Origin: Isoptericola luteus
Lineage (GTDB): Bacteria; Actinomycetota; Actinomycetes; Actinomycetales; Cellulomonadaceae
NCBI RefSeq assembly: GCF_020297055.1
Contig: NZ_JAIXCQ010000015.1
Location: 16,521 to 80,520 of the forward strand
DNA length: 64,000 nt
Reading direction: 5' to 3'
This document shows positions 8,499 through 16,078 of the stretch, one piece after another; within the stretch, counting starts at the first letter, position 1, and each line of letters opens with the position of its first letter. Position numbers and translations under genes: made by a program. The notes under the pieces were generated by a model. That model searched no databases, was not told the origin of the DNA, and saw only the letters and a program-made list of their open reading frames with translations.

Positions 8499-9248
8499 GT
8501 GGTTACTGCACCCCCCGAGGACCAGCGCCGACTGCTCGAGGTGCAGGGGCTCGACACCCGGCTGCAGCAGCTCGTGCACCAGCGGCGCACCCACCCGTCC
8601 CTGGCCACGCTCGCCGAGTTCGACACGCGCATCGCCGACCTGCACGGCTCGTTGGTCGACTCGCGCACCGCCGTGTCGGACCTCGAGCGCGAGGTCGCGA
8701 AGGCCGAGGCCGACGTCGAGCAGGTGCGCGTGCGCGCGGCCCGCGACCAGCAGCGGCTGGACTCCGGCGCGATGTCCGCGAAGGACTCGCAGGCGTTCGT
8801 GAGCGAGCTCGAGGCGCTCGCCAAGCGGCAGTCGGTGCTGGAGGACGTCGAGCTCGAGGCGATGGAACGGCTCGAGGCGCACCAGGCCTCGCTCGCGAAG
8901 GTCGAGGAGGCGCACGCCGAGCTCACGGCCGGCAAGGCCAAGGCGGAGGCCGAGCGTGACGCGGCCTGGGCCGAGATCGACACGGTCGGCCGCCAGGTGA
9001 AGGCGAAGCGCGCCAGCACGGCCGAAGGCCTCGACGCCGGCCTGCTCGCCCTGTACGACCGGCTGCGTGCCCAGCTCGGCGGGCTCGGCGCCGCGGCGCT
9101 GCGCGGTGGCCGCTGCGAGGGGTGCCGGCTCGAGCTCAACCCTGGCGACCTCGCCGCGGTGCGATCGGCCCCGCCCGAGCAGGTCGTGCGCTGCGAGGAG
9201 TGCGGTCGGATCCTCGTGCGCGTGACGGACGACGCCCCCGCCTCCTGA
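8499..9248 (+). CDS. Coiled-coil protein with C4-type zinc ribbon
   Basis: A 249-residue protein. About residues 1-190 are a long, charged helical coiled coil (LDTRLQQLVHQRRTH onward, with heptad-like E/K/A/L runs). The C terminus holds two CxxC knuckles, CEGCRLEL and CEECGRIL, forming a zinc ribbon. It belongs to the conserved actinobacterial family represented by Rv2229c in mycobacteria; related proteins in other phyla have been linked to nucleic-acid binding. The GTG at 8499 is chosen because GAGAGGA lies upstream; longer in-frame readings overlap the Nif3 gene. Its stop overlaps the next start as TGATG. Confidence 0.87.
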   Translation: MVTAPPEDQRRLLEVQGLDTRLQQLVHQRRTHPSLATLAEFDTRIADLHGSLVDSRTAVSDLEREVAKAEADVEQVRVRAARDQQRLDSGAMSAKDSQAFVSELEALAKRQSVLEDVELEAMERLEAHQASLAKVEEAHAELTAGKAKAEAERDAAWAEIDTVGRQVKAKRASTAEGLDAGLLALYDRLRAQLGGLGAAALRGGRCEGCRLELNPGDLAAVRSAPPEQVVRCEECGRILVRVTDDAPAS

Positions 9249-9934
9249 TGACCCGCCCGTCCGGTGCCGCCCCGTCCGACGGGCCGGGGGCGCGGACCGT
9301 CGTCCTCGTGCGGCACGGCGAGACCCCGCTGACCGAGGTGGGCGCCTTCTCGGGCGGCGGCGTCGCGGGGCCGTCGCTGACGACGCGCGGGCGGACCCAG
9401 GCCGCCCGGGCGGCGGACGCCACGTTCCGCATCGGCAAGGACCTGTGGCCGGACCTGGCGCGGCCGGCCGCGGTCGTGGCCTCGCCCGCGGCGCGGACGC
9501 TGGAGACGGCGGTCGCGGTGGGGCGCCGGACCGGCCAGCCGGTGCGCACCGACGCGCGGTTCGACGAGTGCGACTTCGGCGAGTGGGAAGGGCTGGCGGC
9601 CGACCGGGTCGCCGAGGGCTGGCCGGCCGAGCTCGAGGCGTGGGCCACCTCCGGCACGCACCGTGCGCCCGGCGGCGAGTCCCTCGCGGAGGTGGCCGAC
9701 CGGGCCTGGGCCGGGCTGGCCGACGTGGTCGTCGGCGCCACGGTCGTCGTCACGCACCTGGTCGCGATCCGGTCGATGGTCGGTCGGGCGCTGGACGCAC
9801 CGCCGTCGTCGTGGCGGCTGCTGCGGGTCCCGCCGTGCTCGCTGACGGTCCTGCGGCTGCGGCCGGGCGGGACCGGCGGGCCGGGGATCGTCGCCGTCGA
9901 GGTCGCCGCCGTCGGCCACCCGACCGATCGCTGA
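9248..9934 (+). CDS. Histidine phosphatase family protein
   Basis: A 228-residue phosphoglycerate-mutase-like phosphatase. It shows the catalytic LVRHGETPLTEVGAFSG motif (RHG, about residues 20-22), a second conserved region in VASPAARTLETA, the acid/base segment FDECDFGEWEG and the second catalytic His in VVTHLVAIRSM. In mycobacteria the protein at this place is a fusion of RNase H with a CobC-like phosphatase; here the RNase H half is absent and the gene starts directly with the phosphatase. It is translationally coupled to the zinc-ribbon gene by a TGATG overlap. Confidence 0.88.
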   Translation: MTRPSGAAPSDGPGARTVVLVRHGETPLTEVGAFSGGGVAGPSLTTRGRTQAARAADATFRIGKDLWPDLARPAAVVASPAARTLETAVAVGRRTGQPVRTDARFDECDFGEWEGLAADRVAEGWPAELEAWATSGTHRAPGGESLAEVADRAWAGLADVVVGATVVVTHLVAIRSMVGRALDAPPSSWRLLRVPPCSLTVLRLRPGGTGGPGIVAVEVAAVGHPTDR

Positions 9935-9940
9935 GGGCGC

Positions 9941-10279
9941 CTACCGCTTCGGGGTCTTGGGCGGCGTGGCGAGGGCCAGGTCGACGCCGCGGTCCACCCA
10001 GGCCCGCAGGGCGCCGTCGTCGGACGTGACACCGGGGGGCAGCGACACCATGCCCCGCATGGTGCGCTCGCCCATGCGCATCTCCTGGGCGCCGTCGGCC
10101 AGTGCGGCCTCGTGACCGCCGGTGCCGACGTGCACCATCAGCTCGTCGCGGCCGATACCCACCGCCATGTGCGTGTTGACCATGAACGCGACGCCGCCGA
10201 ACATCTTCTGCTCCGTGAACGCCGCGCGCTCGCCGACGGCGTCGCGGACGCGCGCGGCGAGCTCCTCGTCGTAGGCCAT
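9941..10279 (-). CDS. TfoX/Sxy N-terminal domain protein
   Basis: A 112-residue protein starting MAYDEELAARVRDAV, with the signature EQKMFGGVAFMVNTHMAVGI and the MRGMVSLPPG stretch of the TfoX N-terminal domain. In gammaproteobacteria TfoX controls competence, but this stand-alone domain is widespread in actinobacteria without a known function. It converges on the phosphatase gene with a gap of 6 bases. Confidence 0.85.
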   Translation of the reverse strand: MAYDEELAARVRDAVGERAAFTEQKMFGGVAFMVNTHMAVGIGRDELMVHVGTGGHEAALADGAQEMRMGERTMRGMVSLPPGVTSDDGALRAWVDRGVDLALATPPKTPKR

Positions 10280-10308
10280 GGAGCCAGTGTGCCCCCAGCC
10301 TCCGACAC

Positions 10309-11136
10309 TCAGGCGATGACGACCTCGAGGGTGCGCGGGCCGCGGCGCGTGGTGGCGTCGTGCAGGGTGGCCTCGATCATCCGGTAGCTCAGCCCCGAGC
10401 CGATCTCGGTGCCGATCACCTCGCCGTCCAGCTCGCGGGCGGCGGCGAGGAGCTCTTCGCCGGTGCGCGGCGTGGCCGCGGCACGGCGCAGCAGGTGGCC
10501 GGCGAGGACGCCGCGCGTGTGCTTGGCGTTGTGCGAGACGACGGTGCGCCGTCCGGCGGTCTCCCGCACGACGCGCACGGTGACCCAGTCGGCGGCCGCG
10601 GTGCCGGGCTTCCAGGCGGCGAGGTACGCGGCGGAGCGGCAGTCGACGACCACGTCGCCCGCGGCACGCTCGTCGAGCGCGGCGGCCAGGTGCGGTCGCC
10701 AGACGGTCGCGAGCTTGCCGACGCCCGGCAGGTCCACGCCCATCGACAGCCGGTATGCGGGAATGCGGTCGACGGGGGAGACGGCGCCCCACAGCCCGGA
10801 GAAGACGCGCACGTCGTGGGCGGCGCGGCGGGCGGGCTCACCGTGGAGGCCCGCGAGCCCGGCCGCGGCGTAGAGCACGCCGGTGTACACCTGGGCCGCG
10901 GGGGCGGCCGGGGCGGACTTGAGGTCGACGTTGCGCGCGACCTCGTCGGCGAGGGTGGCGCCCACGCCGAGCAGCGTCGTGGCGTCGGGCCGGGTGCTGA
11001 CCGCCGCGAGCGCCTCGGCCACGGTGTGCCGCTGCGCCGTGAGGACGTCGGCACCCGTGAGGGCGGCGAGGTCGACGGGGGCGGCGCCGTCGGGCGCGCG
11101 GGTCTTGCCCTCGGAGGGCGGCAGGCAGATCAGCAC
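10309..11136 (-). CDS. yaaA: YaaA family peroxide-stress protein
   Basis: A 275-residue YaaA/UPF0246 protein. It begins with LICLPPSEGKT and carries the conserved YTGVLYAAAGLAGL, FSGLWGAVSPVDRIPAYRL and TVVSHNAKHTRGVLAGHLL segments. In E. coli YaaA lowers free iron during peroxide stress and binds DNA. Thirty bases separate it from the downstream TfoX gene, so the two may be co-transcribed. Confidence 0.88.
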   Translation of the reverse strand: MLICLPPSEGKTRAPDGAAPVDLAALTGADVLTAQRHTVAEALAAVSTRPDATTLLGVGATLADEVARNVDLKSAPAAPAAQVYTGVLYAAAGLAGLHGEPARRAAHDVRVFSGLWGAVSPVDRIPAYRLSMGVDLPGVGKLATVWRPHLAAALDERAAGDVVVDCRSAAYLAAWKPGTAAADWVTVRVVRETAGRRTVVSHNAKHTRGVLAGHLLRRAAATPRTGEELLAAARELDGEVIGTEIGSGLSYRMIEATLHDATTRRGPRTLEVVIA

Positions 11137-11145
11137 CCCGATACC

Positions 11146-12342
11146 TTACGGCCGGGTGGTGGCGGTGACGGGCTCGTCCCAGTCGACCCTGAAGTCGGTG
11201 ACCCAGTCGTGCGTGGCCCGGGCGGCGACGCGCCCCACCAGGGGCAGGATCACCCGGTCGCGCAGCACGCGGCTCACGGGGTTCGGGATCTTCAGGTTCG
11301 AGGTGCGCTTCGCCTGGGTGATCAGCCGTTCCACGCGCCGTCGCCGTGTCGCGGAGAGCGCGGCGAACGCGGCGGCGGGGTCGCCGAGGTCGCGCACGCA
11401 GCGGGCGAGCAGCACGCCGTCCTCGATCGCGAGCGACGCCCCCTGGCCCGACGTCGGTGAGATCGCGTGCGCCGCGTCGCCGACGAGGCCGATCCGTCCG
11501 CGGTGCCAGACGGGGACGTGCGGCAGGTCCGTCGTCGTCCAGGGACCGAGGATCTCGGGGGTCGCGGCGAGGAGGTCGAGGGCGGGGGAGTCGTCGTCGG
11601 CGAAGAGTCGCTCCAGCTCCGCGCGCCAGGTGGGCGTCCGGGCGGCGAGCTGTGCGGGCGTCGGCTCGGCCGCCTGCGGCACGTTGGCGAACCACCACAC
11701 GTCGCCCGGCGCCCGGCGCAGGTAGGCGAAGAACGCGCGGCGCCCGAACACCATGACGAGGTGCCCCGGCGTGGCGTCGACGTCGACGCCACGTGCGTAC
11801 CCGCCGGTGTTGAGCAGGCCGGTGTACCGGGGGGCGGGGCCGGCGGGGTCGAGGAGGCGACGGGTGCGCGACCCGATCCCGTCGGCGCCGACCAGGAGGT
11901 CGCCCGTGGCGGTGGTGCCGTCGGCGAAGGCGGCCACGACGGTGCCGTCCGGCTGCTCGACGGCGTCCGTGAGGCGCTTGCCGTGCTCGACGGCGATGCC
12001 GCGGCGCTCGGCCTCGTCGCGCAGCGCGGCACTGAGGTCGGCACGGCGCACGGTCTGGCTCGGGATCGCCCCGGCCGCCCCTCCGGTCGGCATCCGGGTC
12101 AGGAACCGGCCCGACGCGCCGCGCATCTCCATCATCGGGGTGTCGAAGCCACCCAGGTCGCGGTGGTCGATGCCCAGCACCCCCAGGGCGTGCAACCCGT
12201 TGGGAGCGAGGGTGAGAAAGGCCCCCTTGTCGTCCGCGGTCCGGGCGTACGCCTCGTGGACCGTGGCCTCGACGCCGGCCTTCTGCAGTGCCATGGCGGT
12301 CACGGGTCCACCGATGCCGCCTCCGATCACGAGTGCTCTCAT
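11146..12342 (-). CDS. FAD-dependent monooxygenase/oxidoreductase
   Basis: A 398-residue flavoprotein of the PHBH/UbiH group: N-terminal Rossmann motif ALVIGGGIGGPVTAMALQKA (residues 3-22), a DG segment LLVGADGIGSRTRR (about 160) and the second FAD motif GRIGLVGDAAHAISPTSGQG (about 280-300). Substrate unknown; such enzymes often attack xenobiotics, antibiotics or phenols. I chose the ATG at 12342. No Shine-Dalgarno is visible and the palindrome 12344-12367 almost touches this ATG, so the transcript may be leaderless. The divergent PadR-type gene is the obvious regulator. Confidence 0.86.
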   Translation of the reverse strand: MRALVIGGGIGGPVTAMALQKAGVEATVHEAYARTADDKGAFLTLAPNGLHALGVLGIDHRDLGGFDTPMMEMRGASGRFLTRMPTGGAAGAIPSQTVRRADLSAALRDEAERRGIAVEHGKRLTDAVEQPDGTVVAAFADGTTATGDLLVGADGIGSRTRRLLDPAGPAPRYTGLLNTGGYARGVDVDATPGHLVMVFGRRAFFAYLRRAPGDVWWFANVPQAAEPTPAQLAARTPTWRAELERLFADDDSPALDLLAATPEILGPWTTTDLPHVPVWHRGRIGLVGDAAHAISPTSGQGASLAIEDGVLLARCVRDLGDPAAAFAALSATRRRRVERLITQAKRTSNLKIPNPVSRVLRDRVILPLVGRVAARATHDWVTDFRVDWDEPVTATTRP

Positions 12343-12343
12343 C

Positions 12344-12367
12344 TGGTCACCATAGAATGGGTAACCA
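12344..12367. promoter_or_regulatory. Candidate PadR operator
   Basis: TGGTCACC - 8 bases - GGTAACCA is an inverted repeat with 7 of 8 arm positions matched. It lies between the divergent flavin monooxygenase (start 12342) and PadR genes. PadR-family repressors typically bind dyads with arms about 8-10 bases apart, so it is well placed to repress both directions. Confidence 0.55.
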
Positions 12368-12423
12368 TGAAATGGCAAGAGGCGCGACGCGCCGGGACGA
12401 GCCGGGCCCGTAGGCTGAGCGCC

Positions 12424-13032
12424 GTGACGGACCGGCCCCGATCTCCGCTGGCGATGGTGCTGCTCGCGCTGCTCGCCGAGGAGCCCATGCACGCCTACAA
12501 GATGCAGCAGCTCATCAAGGGCAGGCGCAAGGACGACGTCGTCAACGTGGCCCGCAGCAACAGCGTGTACCAGGCGCTCGACCGCCTGGAGCGCGACGGT
12601 TACGTCCAGGTGCGCGAACGGGTCTCCGGCGGGTCCGCCCCGGCGCGGAACCTCTACGCGCTGACCGACGCCGGGCGTGAGGTGCTCCGGCGCTGGATGG
12701 ACTCCGCGCTGTCGTCCCCCGCCCGGGAGTTCCCTGAGTTCCGCGCGGTGCTCGCCGTGGTCTCGCTCGTGGGGCCCGATCTCGTCGCCGACCGGCTCGA
12801 GGAACGTGCCGCCGCCCTCGACGAGGTGCTGGCCCACGCGGCCCAGGACGCCGACCGAGCGGCCGGGTGGGGGCTGCCCCGGGTCTTCATGCTCGAGAGC
12901 GAGCACCTCGAGGTCGTGACCCGGGCCGAGCAGGACTGGCTCCGCCGGGTGGTCGCGGACCTCCGGTCCGGAGCGCTGTCCTGGGACCCCGCGCAGGTCA
13001 TCGCCGACCGTCCACGGTTCGAAGGGGCCTGA
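12424..13032 (+). CDS. PadR family transcriptional regulator
   Basis: A 202-residue protein (from GTG 12424). An N-terminal winged helix reads LAMVLLALLAEEPMHAYKMQ (about residues 9-28) and SNSVYQALDRLERDGYVQVR, followed by the wing LYALTDAGREVLRRW. The C-terminal half is the helical dimerisation (Vir_act_alpha_C-like) domain. An in-frame ATG at 12367 would add 19 basic residues but overlaps the proposed operator, so GTG 12424 is preferred. It is transcribed divergently from the flavin monooxygenase gene, the standard arrangement for a local repressor. Confidence 0.85.
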   Translation: MTDRPRSPLAMVLLALLAEEPMHAYKMQQLIKGRRKDDVVNVARSNSVYQALDRLERDGYVQVRERVSGGSAPARNLYALTDAGREVLRRWMDSALSSPAREFPEFRAVLAVVSLVGPDLVADRLEERAAALDEVLAHAAQDADRAAGWGLPRVFMLESEHLEVVTRAEQDWLRRVVADLRSGALSWDPAQVIADRPRFEGA

Positions 13033-13096
13033 CCTCCTGTTCGGCAGGTGAACACCCTGGTGACAGAGGTGCGGCCGCGAGGCTAGCGTCGGCTCC

Positions 13097-13480
13097 ATGG
13101 TCCAGGTGAAGGTCTACGGCAACCGGTCGGTCTGGGGGGAACGGCGCCCGGAGGTCTCCGACGCGCTGCACGCGGCGCTGGTCGGGGCGTGGCGCATCCC
13201 CGAGGACAAGCGGTTCCACCGCTTCCTGCTGCTGGACGACGGCGACCTCGTGGCTCCGCGCTCCGCGGAGTACCTCATGATCGAGATCGTCGCGTTCGCG
13301 GGGCGCTCGCGGGAGGCGAAGCGCGAGCTGGTGCGGCGGATGTACGACGACGTCGCCCCCGCGCTCGGGATCTCGGCGGACGACCTGGAGCTGGTCGTCA
13401 TCGAGTCGCCCGCCGAGAGCTGGGGCATCCGGGGCCGCTCCGGGGACGAGCTCACCCTGAACTACACCGTGGGGGTGTGA
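13097..13480 (+). CDS. Tautomerase family protein
   Basis: A 127-residue protein of the tautomerase_2 type. It reads MVQVKVYGNRSVWGERRPEV, then a helix DALHAALVGAWRIPEDKRFH with the family signature RFLLLDDGDL, and a C-terminal SPAESWGIRGRSGDEL stretch. 4-OT-like proteins use an N-terminal proline; here residue 2 is Val, so classical Pro-2 catalysis is not expected. Function unknown. It ends about 50 bases before rnpB. Confidence 0.75.
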   Translation: MVQVKVYGNRSVWGERRPEVSDALHAALVGAWRIPEDKRFHRFLLLDDGDLVAPRSAEYLMIEIVAFAGRSREAKRELVRRMYDDVAPALGISADDLELVVIESPAESWGIRGRSGDELTLNYTVGV

Positions 13481-13532
13481 GCGAGCGCCGACATGCCGTC
13501 CGCGCAAGCCCGGGGAGCGCATAGACTGTGCG

Positions 13533-13946
13533 GCGCGGACGAGTCGGTCGGACGGTCGCGTCGGCGGTGCCCCCGGGTGTCGCCGCCGAGGAACGTCCGG
13601 GCTCCGAAGGGCAAGGTGGTGGCTAACAGCCACCCGGGGTGACCCGCGGGACAGTGCCACAGAAAACAGACCGCCGGCGTCGGGCGACCGGCGTCGGTCA
13701 GGGTGAAACGGTGGTGTAAGAGACCACCAGCGCGCCCGGTGACGGGCGTGGCTAGGTAAACCCCACCTGGAGCAAGGTCAGACAGACTGTGTTTGAGGGC
13801 GGCCCGCCCGATTCTCTTCGAGAAGCACAGTCGGGTAGACCGCTCGAGCCCTGCGGCAACGCAGGGCCTAGATGGATGGCCGTCACCCGTGCCGGGGCAA
13901 CCGGGCACGGGGACAGAACCCGGCGTACAGACCGACTCGTCCGCAC
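13533..13946 (+). ncRNA. rnpB: RNase P RNA (bacterial class A)
   Basis: The catalytic RNA of RNase P, which matures tRNA 5' ends. Its ends pair as helix P1: 13535-13549 (GCGGACGAGTCGGTC) with 13930-13944. Inside, in the right order, are the universal blocks: GAGGAACGTCCGGGCTCC from about 13588, ACAGAAAACAGACCGCC from about 13660, GGTGAAACGGTGG and AGAGACCACCAGCGC, TAGGTAAACCCCACCTGGAG, AGATGGATGGCCGTCACC and the 3' ACAGAACCCGGCGTACAG. A TAGACT at 13522-13527 is a plausible -10. End coordinates are accurate to a few bases. Confidence 0.95.
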
Positions 13947-13972
13947 CTATCTCGTTGACCGGGGGAGATAGG
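13946..13972 (+). terminator. rnpB terminator hairpin
   Basis: CCTATCTC (13946-13953) pairs perfectly with GAGATAGG (13965-13972) directly after P1 of the RNase P RNA. There is no T-run. The same bases hold the stop codon of the integrase fragment on the other strand. Confidence 0.55.
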
Positions 13973-14069
13973 TGACGCCGCCAGAGTCGCGGTCTCGATT
14001 CGGTTTCAGGCCGAGGACCGCGTCCACGGCCTCGCGCGTCCGGTCATCGGAGTCTGGCCACAGGTGTGA
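13947..14069 (-). pseudogene. Tyrosine recombinase (integrase) C-terminal fragment
   Basis: On the minus strand the frame ending at TAG 13947-13949 reads SHLWPDSDDRTREAVDAVLG and continues with a short basic tail. This is the end of actinobacterial phage-type integrases, which directly follows the catalytic tyrosine (family pattern Y-x-H-L-W-P-D). Only about 40 residues remain; the catalytic domain and the Tyr are gone. The fragment abuts the 3' end of rnpB, which suggests a decayed integrated element whose integrase gene lay beside its attachment site. Confidence 0.6.
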
Positions 14070-14113
14070 GTTGAGTCCCGCATGGTGGTGTAGCGCGTCG
14101 TGATCCGTCGTTG

Positions 14114-14303
14114 GTTAGGCGCTGAGTTCGAGGACGGGGTCGGCGGCCACCTCCGTTCCGGCGTCGCTGACTGGGGTTAGGCGGCAGCGGGCGAGGAGAC
14201 CGAGGCGGCGGTGCAGCTCGGCGTGGACCTTGCGGGCGCCGTAGACCCCGTAGTTCTCCGCGTGCACCTGCTCGATCAGCGCCGTCGTGCCCGCATCGCG
14301 GTC
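14114..14303 (-). pseudogene. IS3-family transposase (orfB) fragment
   Basis: The minus-strand frame ending at TAA 14114-14116 contains LIEQVHAENYGVYGARKVHA followed by ELHRRLGLLARC. This is the N-terminal region of IS3-type OrfB proteins (family pattern NYGVYGARKVW..L). After ARC the family resemblance stops and an unrelated tail runs to the stop. The DDE catalytic core is missing. It is a remnant unrelated in sequence to the two intact IS copies in this window. Confidence 0.65.
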
Positions 14304-14388
14304 TGACCTGCGGCTTGATGCCGCGGAGGGTGGCCCGGTCTGCAGAGAGTCCGCAAGAATTCCGCGAAGTGCCCCCGAGAGCCGTCGA

Positions 14389-14640
14389 TCAGAGCCAGTC
14401 GAGGTACTGCTGGCGGGCCTTCATCGCGTGGATCACGAGCTCGTCGCCGGAGTCGAAGGCGAGGATGGCGAGCTCCAGCACGCGTCCCACCGGATCGACG
14501 CCCAGCAAGAGCCAGCGGCGAGGGTCGTCCTCGTCGTCAAGCGGCTCGCGCAGCAGTGCGTGCATGCCCGCGTACAAGACGACGTCGTCGGCGAGGCGGT
14601 CTCGCTTGTAGTGCTTGCGTGCGGACTCGTGGACCTTCAC
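14389..14640 (-). CDS. Small toxin-like protein of a TA pair
   Basis: An 83-residue protein starting VKVHESARKHYKRDRLADDV, with an IVL-type beta core (RWLLLGVDPVGRVLELAIL) and an HAMKARQQYLDWL tail. This layout matches BrnT-like/DUF4258-like RNase toxins: a His near the N terminus, a strand pair around GVD..GR, and a C-terminal HAMKAR helix. The GTG start at 14640 overlaps the stop of the upstream ribbon-helix-helix gene (GTGA), the usual antitoxin-first arrangement. Toxicity is inferred, not shown. Confidence 0.65.
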   Translation of the reverse strand: MKVHESARKHYKRDRLADDVVLYAGMHALLREPLDDEDDPRRWLLLGVDPVGRVLELAILAFDSGDELVIHAMKARQQYLDWL

Positions 14641-14927
14641 GCCACGTGGGCCCAGGCGCGGACCGCGGCGCGGATCGCCTCCGACTCGTTCGCCAGGCCT
14701 TCCTGCTCTGCGCGCTTCCGAAGGGCGGCCAGGGTCTGCTCGTCGAGGCGGACCGTGACAGGCTTGCCGGGGCCGTGGCCGACGGCGGGGCGGCCGCGGC
14801 GACTCTGACGGAGATTGGGCAGGTCGTATCCGGCCTCGGCCTCGTCGGCCCACGCCTGGATCTGCTCGTCGGTGACCGGCTTGCCGTGGATGGTGCGCTG
14901 CTTCTCATCCATAGGAATAACGTACAC
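14637..14927 (-). CDS. Ribbon-helix-helix antitoxin
   Basis: A 96-residue protein (91 if the inner ATG at 14912 is used). The C-terminal half, KPVTVRLDEQTLAALRKRAE followed by SEAIRAAVRAW, is a CopG/Arc-type ribbon-helix-helix DNA-binding domain. The N-terminal part (VTDEQIQAWADEAEAGYDL) matches the neutralising arm of similar antitoxins. It overlaps the toxin gene by 4 bases. Such antitoxins repress their own promoter. Confidence 0.75.
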   Translation of the reverse strand: MYVIPMDEKQRTIHGKPVTDEQIQAWADEAEAGYDLPNLRQSRRGRPAVGHGPGKPVTVRLDEQTLAALRKRAEQEGLANESEAIRAAVRAWAHVA

Positions 14928-14997
14928 GAAAATCGGTGACGTGACCTATGCCACGGTGGTCGCCGACCGACACGTGCCGCGGAGTCGGTCGAGGGGC

Positions 14998-15909
14998 TCA
15001 GCCGTGGCGTGAGACGGCGTCGTTGGCGCGCTGCCACATCTCGTAGTTCCCGCACTCCGCCGTGACCTCGGCCGTCGCCTGAGCCGCGGCGAAGAAGTCG
15101 TCGGCCAACGGAGAGGTGCGGTCCGCCGCCATCGCGAGGTGGATCTGCGCGGGCGGGAGATCCGGGACGGGCACGTAGCTGATGTCCGGGCGCGAGTAGA
15201 ACACGGTCTCCGAACGCCCGACGAACGAGATGCCGCGGCCGGCTGCGACGTGCTCCAACTTCTCCTCCACCCCGCGCACCCGAAGCCCGGAGTCGGGGTG
15301 CGGGCGCCGCGTGGGCTGCGTGCTCGCGTCACCGTGCCAGACCAGGGGCTCGCCGGCCAGGTCGGACTCGCTCACCTCGTCCTTGCCCGCCAACCGGTGA
15401 CCGGTCGGCAGCACGGCCATGAGCGGCTCCGTGTAGAGCGGGGTCAGGCGCAGGCCGGTCTCGTCGATGGGCAGCCGCACGTACCCGACGTCGACGCGGC
15501 CGTCGAGCAGCATCGTGGCCTGGTCGTCCCACTCCATGCGCTGCACGTCGACGACCACGTCCGGGTGCCGGGCCTCGAACACCCGTGCCGCGGGGATGAC
15601 CGGGATGCCGGCTCGAAAACCGACCACGAGGCGCCGGCTGCCGAGGGCGGACGCGGACACCCGGCGCCGGACCGCGTGCGCGGAGGCGAGCAGCGGACCG
15701 GCGTCGTCCATGAGCTGTCGGCCCGCATCGGTCAGCGTCACGCCATGACTGTCCCGGTTGAACAGCGACGTGCCCAGGTCGTGCTCGAGCGCACGGATCT
15801 GCCGGCTGAGCACCGGCTGCGCGATGTGCAGCTCCTCGGCGGCGCGGCCGAAATGCAGCCTGTCGGCGACCGCGACGAAGTAGCGCAGCTTGCGCAGGTC
15901 CAGATCCAC
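14998..15909 (-). CDS. LysR family transcriptional regulator
   Basis: A 303-residue LysR-type regulator. The N-terminal HTH reads LRYFVAVADRLHFGRAAEEL and HIAQPVLSRQIRALEHDLGT (residues about 8-48), followed by the effector domain (VVGFRAGIPVIPAARVFEAR onward). It is divergent from the short-chain dehydrogenase gene at 16079. A T-N11-A dyad lies 19 bases upstream of its start. It probably controls itself and the downstream redox genes. Confidence 0.92.
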   Translation of the reverse strand: MDLDLRKLRYFVAVADRLHFGRAAEELHIAQPVLSRQIRALEHDLGTSLFNRDSHGVTLTDAGRQLMDDAGPLLASAHAVRRRVSASALGSRRLVVGFRAGIPVIPAARVFEARHPDVVVDVQRMEWDDQATMLLDGRVDVGYVRLPIDETGLRLTPLYTEPLMAVLPTGHRLAGKDEVSESDLAGEPLVWHGDASTQPTRRPHPDSGLRVRGVEEKLEHVAAGRGISFVGRSETVFYSRPDISYVPVPDLPPAQIHLAMAADRTSPLADDFFAAAQATAEVTAECGNYEMWQRANDAVSRHG

Positions 15910-15927
15910 GGAGCCTCCCGGTCGGGC

Positions 15928-15944
15928 GATACCCCCAAGGTATC
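15928..15944. promoter_or_regulatory. LysR box (T-N11-A dyad)
   Basis: GATACC-CCCAA-GGTATC is a perfect inverted repeat with 6-base arms. It contains the T-N11-A pattern bound by LysR-type regulators (T at 15930, A at 15942). It stands between the lysR start (15909) and the divergent dehydrogenase gene (16079). Confidence 0.7.
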
Positions 15945-16078
15945 ACCACGGCTGAAAAGGGTCTTGGACACCCGGTTCGCGCCCATGGCAACGTTCATGA
16001 GGCCGGGCAGGAATTCGGAACGAGAACCCGTCGGCGTGATGTCTTTCGCAATATCCATACCTATTCGACGGAGCGATC

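Noticed and set aside
13000..14000. tRNA or tmRNA genes as integration targets near the mobile remnants
   Set aside because: No cloverleaf with a TTCGA-type T loop and acceptor pairing was found; the structured RNA here is RNase P.
14900..14945. An operator for the toxin-antitoxin pair (AACGTACACG region)
   Set aside because: Half-sites are visible by eye but no dyad passes more than a few bases.
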